Source of the DNA: Immersiella caudata
Taxonomy: Eukaryota; Ascomycota; Sordariomycetes; Sordariales; Lasiosphaeriaceae
Direction: 5' to 3'
NCBI GenBank assembly: GCA_030512335.1
Contig: JAULSU010000004.1
Location: 5,580,001 to 5,644,000, forward strand
Length of the DNA: 64,000 nucleotides
Below the pieces are notes generated by a model. The model was not told the origin of the DNA. It saw only the letters and a program-made list of their open reading frames with translations, and did no database searches. The stretch's first letter is position 1. Each line of letters starts with the position of its first letter. The position numbers were made by a program, and so were the translations under genes. Below, in pieces: positions 56,640-64,000 of the stretch.

Positions 56640-57178
56640 TAGGGGACTAGACTTTTTGGACCTTGCCCCAGGGCCCTCTGATCCGTCTCTTAATCTTTTT
56701 GCTGCCGGTGGGCTAGGTGTTGCCGCCAGTATCGGCTGTGTCTTCTCCAGCCTGAGGGTTCTCACCCCCCAGAGCCACTGTACCAGCCTCAGTGCCCCCC
56801 GCGTTTCCCTTGCTACTGGTGGCTCAAAAGGTCCTCGATAGAAGCCGAGTTGGTGACATGGACTCTTGGGGAAATCGGGTTGGCGACCTGATTGTTGGCA
56901 ACTCCATGATCAGCAGCTTGAGCGCTGGCGACTTGATGGTTCATGTTGGCAACTTGCGGGGCGGCGCGCATCTGTGAAGCTGGTGAAGCCGCCAGAACGA
57001 ATCGCTCGAGTTCCTGTTCGCGGGGCTCGTTTGCGCTGAAGAGAGGGAGGCTGCTCTGGAGTAAGGACGGATTGTCGCCATCGTCAATCGAAGGGTCCTG
57101 CTGCGAAAGGGGACCGGCCAAAACATGGCCGCCCCTCGGATCGTAGTTGGCCCAGATGCCAGTGTTCTCAGAATCCAT
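56640..57178 (-). pseudogene. array-family copy E, internally deleted
   Basis: The first-exon start (MDSENTGIWANYDPRGGH) at 57178 runs through an Asn/Ala/Val low-complexity region with repeated V-A-N/Q-V-A motifs to SIEDLLSHQ and a stop at about 56815. Copies B and C continue at this point from A-E-L-L or E-E-L-L into the core. Here the sequence passes almost directly into third-exon sequence in a different frame (EAGTVALGGENPQAGEDTAD, then KKIKRRIRGPWGK) ending near 56640. The core and second exon are therefore deleted. Confidence 0.6.
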
Positions 57179-57814
57179 CGCGAGTGCCAGATATACTTGG
57201 TATGTGGGAGATGAGAGGAATTCAGGAAGACTGGTGGCCGGAAACACCTAAAGAGAAGGGTCCAAACGTGAGGAAGCGTTTGTGGTGGTGGAAGTGGAAA
57301 GATTTGAAGCTCCAATCCAGGAAAATACATGGGGGAAGATGGTGAAAACTGGAAGGCACGGCGCGTCAAGGTAAGCGGGGACAACAGTGCGACTCTATTG
57401 TGCTACGGCCACGACGATAGGATATCAATACCTAAGCGGGGGAGAGCAATAGGTTTCTGAATAGAAAAGATGGGATGAGATGAATTTCTACGTGGCCCTC
57501 GTCGTGATCAGCGCAGGGAAGCGGCCTCCCAAAGTGAGAGCGAGCACCTCTCTTCCCAACAAGAACAGTAGTCAAGGCTTCAGCAAAGTGAGCATGTGGA
57601 TAATAGGAGTATTGACTGGACAGCCAATAGTGCGGAAGATGGTATCAAGAGCGTCCTTAAAGTGTTGTTCCGGGTTATTATCTACCAGGCTGGCCCTAGG
57701 CTCCTGGTCGAGGCGGGTGATCACGGCTTGGCTGCTATTGTTTCTCAGCCAGCGTGCAAAGGCAAGTGAGGAACTTGCAAATAGGCTTGCTCTCCATGAT
57801 CTTGCTTTCAGCCA

Positions 57815-58017
57815 AGTATGGTGTAGAATAGACGCCCAATGCACTCTGTATCGGCTTGGGGGTGCGAGGGAAGTCATGATCCAAATGTGGGGATTTGATT
57901 TGGATTACCTTTGACTCTTGGAGTTCCGCCTGGGCTCGAGCCTCCATAGCCTCGAACTGCTGTTGAGTTGTCATCAGAGGCGTGAAATTGCCGTCTTCTG
58001 AGTTAAAAAATTCTTCA
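57815..58017 (-). pseudogene. array-family core fragment F
   Basis: The segment EEFFNSEDGNFTPLMTTQQQ and the following F-E-A-M-E-A-R-A-Q-A-E line up with the start of the core in copies B (Y-A-P-L) and C (Y-V-P-L). After a frameshift, E-C-I-G-R-L-F-Y-T-I-L at about 57850-57815 matches the E-C-A-E-I-L-F-N-A-I segment of B. Further leftward, similarity fades. This is a remnant without a recognisable first or third exon. Confidence 0.45.
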
Positions 58018-58572
58018 TGGCAGGCTGAGGCTGTTGTGTTCCGTCCAGGACCGGGAATGAAACTTAAAGTTCGAGATTTTCAGCGACATATGTATCAACT
58101 TCGTTGAGCGTTTCAAGCCTGTGTGTGCACACACTCGACCCTTCAAGCGTGGTTGCAGTCTCCAGCCCGTGGCATTCTCCGCGAGGCAAACGAGCTAGGA
58201 AAATTTTGAGACTCGACACGGTCGAAAGAACAAAGAGCGAGCCCGAGTCGACCCTTTCGACTACAATAGCATTGTAGCCATAAAGAATAAAGAATAGGAA
58301 CGAACCCAGAGCAGCTAGGCACGTTATTCAAGTAGGTACGAAAGCAAGTAAGACACAAAAGACATCAATCTAATATTCTATAATACAACGGGAGAAGGAG
58401 GAGTCTGATCACCACTTGAAGATCTGACTGATGTCGACGTCATCCTCGCTAGAGGGAGTGATGCTCTATCAAGGCCTGCTACATAGCAGACGCTCGTAGG
58501 TGCACAAACCGTTTTAGTAATTAGGAAAGCAAGCATAGAAAACAATTACATTAATCTAACAGTGTACAGTAC
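58018..58572. other. spacer between fragment F and copy C
   Basis: No gene is supported. The stretch lies on the 3' side of copy C, and frames are short and AT-biased. Confidence 0.45.
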
Positions 58573-58680
58573 GAGAAGAAAGAGAAGAAAGAGAAGAAAG
58601 AGAAGAAAGAGAAGAAAGAGAAGAAAGAGAAGAAAGAGAAGAAAGAGAAGAAAGAGAAGAAAGAGAAGAAAGAGAAGAAA
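58573..58680. repeat. (GAGAAGAAA)12 minisatellite
   Basis: Twelve perfect 9-bp units, purine-only on the plus strand, begin after CAGTAC and end before CAGGAGG. The array lies about 170 bases beyond the stop codon of copy C, probably in or just after its 3' untranslated region. Confidence 0.95.
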
Positions 58681-58852
58681 CAGGAGGCTTATTGTGACGG
58701 GCGAGCAATTCGACCGCACACCCCACTTTGCCAGCCTTCCAAAAAGAGCGCCAGAACTCTCAACTTGCCATTCAGATTTTGGAATGTGCAGTGTGTACCA
58801 TTGCTTTACCATGCTGCGGCTGGTCATGCCTCTGTACCCCACGTCGTAACAC

Positions 58853-60317
58853 TTATTCCTCGTCGAACAGGTGCGACACGTCAACGTTCGCGTCAGGTTG
58901 GCCGAGGGGCTTCATGCCTCCAAACGCAGGGGGAAATTCGAACGCGAACGGCTTCGGAGCGGTGAGTTCCGCGTCAGCCAACGCACCCGGAGCCGAGGCC
59001 TTAGGAGAGGCCTCTTCGGAAGGTTCCTCCTGCGCCCTCATCGCCATCTTGCCCGCATCGATCTCCCTCTTTCTCCTCTGGTTGATGATTGTATTCGCGT
59101 CTTTGCTCTGTTTGGGAATAAGGTCAGTCCTGGCGTCGATCACCTAGCACAAGAGGGTTATACTCACGTCGATCTCCTTCAAGGGGGCCGAGGCAACCCT
59201 CCCCGCATACGATACGGGGGCGTCCCCGTATACGATGCTCTTTGAAATCTGACAGGTCGTCTGATTAGTCGAAGCTCCGCTTCTCTATAAGACAGGGAAC
59301 ATACCCGGCAAACCGCCAACACGTCATTGAACCGGGCTGTGAATGTATCGTAGGAGCGGTAACCCCACTCCTTGTTCCAGTGCCTCTTTGGAAACCCCAA
59401 CTTGCCGCAGTGGGCATGGCGAACTGCGTCCTGAGAAAAGGTCAGCGAGAGGGAGAGATTCTGTGAGGGTGCGAGGGTGCGAGGCTTACCAAGATGTCCA
59501 TGGCAATAAATTGGATCTCCAGGTCGCTCATCAAGGCGACCCTCTTGCGTTGCCACTGGGTCTCCTTCTCGATGCACCCCTCAGTGTTGATCATGGCAAT
59601 GTACAGCTGGTGGATGCACTGCTCCTCTTCGGGGGAGTCGATCTGGGGGAAATCAGCGTCCAGAGACGCGTCCCTGCCCATGTCTTTATCATGCATCGCC
59701 CGATGTTCCCTGCGGCGCCTCTCTAGGTCACGCCTGTTCGCGATGAGCGGGACGTAGATACCGGTTCGCTCCTTGAGCAGTTCCTCGGTGGACTTTCTCT
59801 GCTGCTGCTGAATCAACTGGAAGTCGACGCCCGAGTGATATCTTGACGGCGCGCCATTGAGCACGGCACCCGCAACTGGAGCGAAGGAACCCGTACCGTT
59901 CATGATGCGCGACGGATTGGTGGATACGAATTTGTAGGCAATGCCGCCCATAGTGAACGTGGTGTTAGGAGTACCAGCAACTACGAGGCCGGTGCCATTC
60001 ATACTGGGATTGACTGACGGATTGGCGATGGATGAGGATGCAGAGCCACTGCCGTGCATAGTGTCTGACGAATTGGCGGCAGGAGAAAACGTGAGGCCGG
60101 CGCCGCTCGGATGAGTGGCGACCGACGGATTGGCGGTAGGGTAGAAAAGCTGGTTGGTGCCGTTCGTAGCAACCGGTGGATTGGCGGCAGATTGGAATGC
60201 GATTCGGAGACCGGTGCCGTTCATACGAGCAGCGACCGATGGGTTGGTGGTGCCGTTCATGTTGAGGTTGGCTGAGGGGTTCGCGGCAGGAAGGGAAATG
60301 TAGCGACCGTCGTCCAT
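58853..60317 (-). CDS. array-family protein, copy C (intact, unknown function)
   Basis: Exons 60317-59490, 59430-59305, 59248-59168 and 59107-58853 give 429 residues. All three introns (59, 56 and 60 bp) are phase 0. Residues 1-175 are degenerate repeats of about 16-22 residues with N-P-S-V and M-N-G-T-G motifs. The core starts near 180 (LLKERTGIYVPLIANRRD), with DASLDADFP, EEEQCIHQLYIAMINTEGC and SDLEIQFIAMDIL before the first splice. The second exon reads DAVRHAHCGKLGF ... W-N-K-E-W-G-Y, and the third SKSIVYG ... RVASAP. The last exon starts SKDANTIINQRRKREIDAGK and is Ala/Pro-rich, ending in an acidic DVSHLFDEE. Compared with copies A and B it has one extra intron just before I-S-K-S. An ATG at 60389 is an alternative start, because the N-P-S-V repeat extends upstream. 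No known domain is recognised. Confidence 0.72.
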
Positions 60318-62383
60318 GGTGACCGATGGATTGGCGGAAAGAGAGTTGGTTATGAGGCAGAAAGTAGAGAATGAGGAGAAAAGTGTCATTGAATGACCAC
60401 TGTGAGGCGAGATCTTAGAGATCGTGAAAGGTGACGTGAGGAAAAGCGGACGCGAATGAATCTGGAAACAGCTGAAGCTGAATCTAGGAATCAAGTTGCG
60501 TGGTGGAAGAAGAAGAGGGCTTGTGGAGGCGCGAAAAGGAGCCCTCATAATATGCCAGTTTATCGAGACCGCGTCGTCGGCGTCAATCGGCTCAGTGGAT
60601 CCAGCCTTTCAGTGAATACCACGAACCCAGGTGCTGGACCCCCGACTGGGAAGGGCAGTTCCTATTGTGCCCATTGTTGTCCACCGTAAAATCATTACGC
60701 CAGGAATCAATCAGTTCAATAGGAGAAATCAACCATTCCTGGCCAATCACCTGGAACATTATCTGTGACAAGACCATATGTTGGGATGAGACGGCTAGAG
60801 AATTGTGCGGCGCTCCCTCCCAGCCCTTGTGGGAGATTTCATCCGAAGTCATGTAAACAAATCACGGGCCTGATCGTCAGGAAATCTCTGTTCAATATGA
60901 TGGATGGCCGTATCTTGATATGGCAGTTGCGACCTGTCTTATCTGGGGCGGTGTGAACATTCGGGAATTCTGCCACTGGAAGGAGCAGGTCAACACTACG
61001 GGTCTGGCATCCACATTGCTATTTATCGTCGCAGCGTCTACAGGACTCCGAATGTGTTTTCTTTGCAGATGACAAGCGTTTTCGAATTGGCAATCTACCC
61101 AGAGCGTGACTGGATGTCAAATGCAATCAATAATGGCCATGCCACTCACATTTGGAGTCAAGGCTCTGATACGTTCCCTTTGCAGACTACCTATGAAACT
61201 GAACGTCTTCAAAGCTCGAGCTTCAGTTGACCTTTCGTAACTGGAACCGGGGCCACCCATCCTGCCTGCCGTTGCAAACTCGATCACGCCCTGTTGCCCG
61301 CATGCGCCCAGCAAGCAGTCTCAGATTTCCCGCCGCGCTTCACCCGCTATGGCTCCATTCCAAGCCCGGCTGCATTCACTGACTGCCCGATATCAAACCT
61401 TATTCTAACCTCACCTTCGCTAATCTGCTCCCTCTCCCTAACAATGCCTTCTTCCCCGACGGAACGAACGCATCTGGGTTGGGTGAGACACCTTCACAGC
61501 CATTGGCCAATCAGACGCCACAAATTCTCACGTTCCGGGAAGGCGCACGGGCCACACCCGTAGCGGCCCACTGTTTCGCCCGCCGATGACGCCGAAGGCT
61601 CCGCCGCCAAATTCCCAGGTATACGCAAAATGACTCAGACCCAAAGTCCAACCGAGCCATGCTGGGCAGCAACGATCTCGTGTGAATGCCTCCCACATCA
61701 TCTTAGCATTTTTAGATTTTTTGAGTTTTCGACACATTTCCACCGCCAGCGGTGCAATGTGCACACATTCATCATCGAGTTTCAGCCCCGATCTCGGTCC
61801 AATGCACATCGCCCACGGAAGTGGCACCTGCATCCGCCCGTCTTGTCTGTCCCTCATCCACTCGCACCAGGTCGGCGGGGGGTCCAATTGCCGCCAGAAT
61901 AAACGATTGAGACCCCCCACGTGGGCGTGCTTTCAGTGCCGGTGGGGCTCAAAATGCAAGGCCGCCTCGCCAGAAGCGCAATGGAGGGGTTGGAGCCAAC
62001 CAAGGACGACCACCACCACGCGCGTCAGTCCTCAAGGGGCCGCTTGCATGTTCGGATTGAGTGTCAACGTGCGCTAACATGCGAATTACATTGCATCGGG
62101 TGGGAGATCAGGGAGCGTTGTTTTTTTGCTCCCTACATAGCCGCTGAAAACAGTCGGGACCCCATAGACCCGCTGGCATGTAGCAGCCGGAGCCGTTAGG
62201 TATCGATGGGCTGCCAAGACATTCCACATCGTTTCGGCGGGGTTGCTGCGGGCCCACGTCCCCTTCCCAGTCTCACGATATAAGGTTGGTGGCGCCCCTG
62301 GCTCAGTGGCTTTCCCGGTAATCCCGAATGGCAGATCGACTTCGGCTAGTGATGATGAAAGGAGGCTTTTCCTGCTCGCCAAG
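60318..62383. other. intergenic, no gene seen
   Basis: About 2.1 kb between the start of copy C and a plus-strand membrane-protein gene. Frames of up to 130 codons occur on both strands but lack motifs and splice continuity. Confidence 0.45.
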
Positions 62384-62824
62384 ATGAATATCCTCGCTGC
62401 ACCAACCTCGAAGCCCAACGTGGTGCTTCAACCAAGTCTCGATGTTATTTCCAGTCTCGGACCTCTCGTGAACCTCGCCGTTTGGTTCCAGCAAATCCTC
62501 AGCTCCGCAACGCTCCTACTCTTCCTCCGCACCTACCTCGCAGTTCGGGTGATCGGTGCAGCTATCCTCTTCGGAAGCCGAATCGCAGCTCTCAATGCGC
62601 TCTTCGCCTCCAGGTTGCTCGCCATGAAGTCTGCCGCCATGACCCAACAAACTTTGACCGCGCTCTGGGACTCGAAAACGTTAAGACGTCTCAGGAAAAA
62701 GATCGAATACGAGTTTTTTGCCCTTATTCTCGGCCCGATGGGCAACCTGATGTGCCTCCTCCTCTTCTGGCCGGGGTGGGCCGTTCTCGGGGCCATGGGG
62801 TGGTTTCTATGCTCAGGTAGCTGA
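62384..62824 (+). CDS. small predicted membrane protein
   Basis: Encodes 146 residues from MNILAAPTSKPNVVLQPSLD to a stop at 62822-62824. Two hydrophobic regions are seen: residues about 27-70 (LGPLVNLAVWFQQILSS, then LLLFLRTYLAVRVIGAAILF) and about 115-144 (FFALILGPMGNLMCLLLFWP, then GWAVLGAMGWFL). They are separated by an amphipathic stretch with a basic cluster (SKTLRRLRKKIEYE). The pattern suggests an endomembrane protein with three or four membrane spans. I do not recognise a family. The frame is open for 47 codons upstream of this start. A weak donor just before the stop (AG/GTAGCT) could extend the C-terminus through an intron ending at 62887. The gene converges on the FAM50-like gene 133 bases away. 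Confidence 0.6.
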   Translation: MNILAAPTSKPNVVLQPSLDVISSLGPLVNLAVWFQQILSSATLLLFLRTYLAVRVIGAAILFGSRIAALNALFASRLLAMKSAAMTQQTLTALWDSKTLRRLRKKIEYEFFALILGPMGNLMCLLLFWPGWAVLGAMGWFLCSGS

Positions 62825-62957
62825 ACACCGTAAGTAAAGCCTCATTTTATTGTCGACACAAACAAAGCTCACAATTTCTTTCTCTAGATCACCGCTCAAT
62901 AATCCCTTCAGGCCTCAACAGCCCGGCGCACACGAGCCGATGTTGTACCGAGAGGTA

Positions 62958-64000
62958 TCATTTCGAGAAGAAGAAGGCGTTGCCTCCCGGATCGCGACGA
63001 ATCTCCGATCGGTAGTCTTTTTCTGGCTCGAACTCCTGCCACACGCTGGCAGGATAGATGTGCTTGTTGCGCTGATACCACCGCCGGTCGACCACCTTTG
63101 TGAGAGCAGGGTCGTCCGAAGCGCCTTCGAGAGTGTTGATATCGGGGCCGCCTTTCAACACGCCTCCCACCGAGGCCGGGGCGGAATCGCTGGCGCCATC
63201 CTTCAAGGGAGCCTCTGCGCTATAGTCGAACAGAGGCTTGCCTTCGGGTCCCATCGTCTGGTTCATAATGAAGAAATAGAACTCATAATGCTACAAGCTA
63301 TTAGCCGTCGCTCATTTCGTGTGACTTGTGGAGGGAAGAAACTCGCATGCGGGATGATTAGAGAGCCCCTGACAAGCATGAGATCATCCACGCCCACGCG
63401 CGCCCAATCTCTCCTCGCCGTGGCGCTCTTCTCTCCTCCAACCCCCAACTCTGCGCCAACCTTGCGGCTCTTGTCGAGGAAAACCCAGATGAAGTCCCCC
63501 TTTTTGACCCTCACCATTCCACCGGGGATATTCGTCCCATCGTAAAACACAAACGGTATCGCAATCTCCGACGCCTTCACCGCCGCCTGAAGCAGCAGAA
63601 ACTCCTTACGCAGAGCCTCCCTCTCTGCCGCCTCTCTCCGCAGCGCCGCCTTGGTGAGCGCCCTGGGCACAATCCCCACCGACGAGTTCACCGTTATTTT
63701 CCTCCCCCCTGACACCTCCGCACCCTTGCCATCGCCTTCAGTCCCTTCTCCCTCTTCCTCTTTCCCGTCCCCTCCATCCTTCACCTCCGCTCTTTTTTTC
63801 TTCTTGACAATCACTGGGCTCTCCTCTTCCCGCTCTTCTTCATCCCCTCCAAAGCTCACCAGCGCCTTCACCCTCTTCTTCTTCCTCTTCTGCTTGTCTC
63901 CCTCCCCGCTATCGCTTGCATTGTTAGGCGTAGCGGTCTGCGATCGATCCGGCGGTGTCGGGACAGCGGAGCTTGCGTTTCGGGAGAGGAGTGTCTCGCG
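62958..64000 (-). CDS. FAM50/XAP5 family protein, 5' end outside window
   Basis: The visible part comprises the last exon (63290-62958, 110 residues) and a longer exon from the window edge to 63347. They are joined by a 56-bp intron that begins GCGAGT and ends TGTAG, so it is a GC-AG intron; the splice restores LIIPH/HYEFYFF exactly as the family requires. The XAP5 domain is clear: AIPFVFYDGTNIPGG, VKKGDFIWVFLDK, then R-D-W-A-R-V-G-V-D-D-L-M-L-V-R-G and HYEFYFFIMNQTMGP, ending with D-R-R-W-Y-Q-R-N-K-H-I-Y-P-A-S-V-W. Upstream lie lysine-rich and acidic stretches typical of the N-terminal half. FAM50 proteins are nuclear and linked to splicing and chromatin; XAP5 homologues affect growth and clock traits in plants. 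The frame is open to base 64000, so the start is missing. Confidence 0.9.

Overview
The window looks like nuclear DNA of a filamentous ascomycete, most likely a Sordariomycete. Genes are interrupted by short introns (about 46-110 bp) with GTAAGT-type donors and CTAAC/CTGAC branch sites. The proteins are fungal: Zn2Cys6 regulator, NACHT and ankyrin STAND-type proteins, F-box, Hsm3, Rpc31 and Nup49 homologues. I found no rRNA, tRNA, CRISPR, virus or bacterial operon.

Region 1 (0.6-10.5 kb) is accessory. It holds a secreted protein built of three repeated modules, an intact ankyrin protein with a STAND-type N-terminus, the 5' half of a short-chain dehydrogenase fused directly to a decayed NACHT/NLR gene, and a frameshifted F-box gene. 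Region 2 (11.7-28.4 kb) is mixed: a split SET/MYND methyltransferase, a long coiled-coil gene broken by two stops and several frameshifts, two secreted Ser/Thr/Pro-rich proteins separated by 3.2 kb of apparently empty DNA, and a Zn2Cys6 transcription factor. Region 3 (31.1-46.6 kb) is a conserved housekeeping block: PDH E2, Sec7 Arf-GEF, Hsm3-like proteasome chaperone, Rpc31, Nup49 and Fip1. Hsm3/Rpc31 and Nup49/Fip1 are divergent pairs. A small inverted-repeat element lies between sec7 and hsm3.

Region 4 (47.4-60.3 kb) is the most unusual part. About eight members or fragments of one gene family that I do not recognise lie head to tail on the minus strand. Two are intact (50936-52529 and 58853-60317). 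The others are frameshifted, internally deleted or reduced to single exons. They share a low-complexity N-terminus, a core running from a Y-x-P-L motif through an AHxGxLGF motif to an ASAP motif, and a basic C-terminal exon; intron positions are conserved apart from one extra intron in the last copy. Spacers are duplicated too, and a probable solo LTR with a 5-bp target duplication sits between two units. This reads as a local birth-and-death array of a lineage-specific family.

Region 5 (62.4-64 kb) has a small membrane protein converging on a FAM50/XAP5 homologue that runs off the window end and uses a probable GC-AG intron.

All gene models are read by eye from frames, splice signals and remembered family motifs. 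Splice sites and family names were not checked by alignment. Several frameshifts could be sequence errors rather than true lesions.
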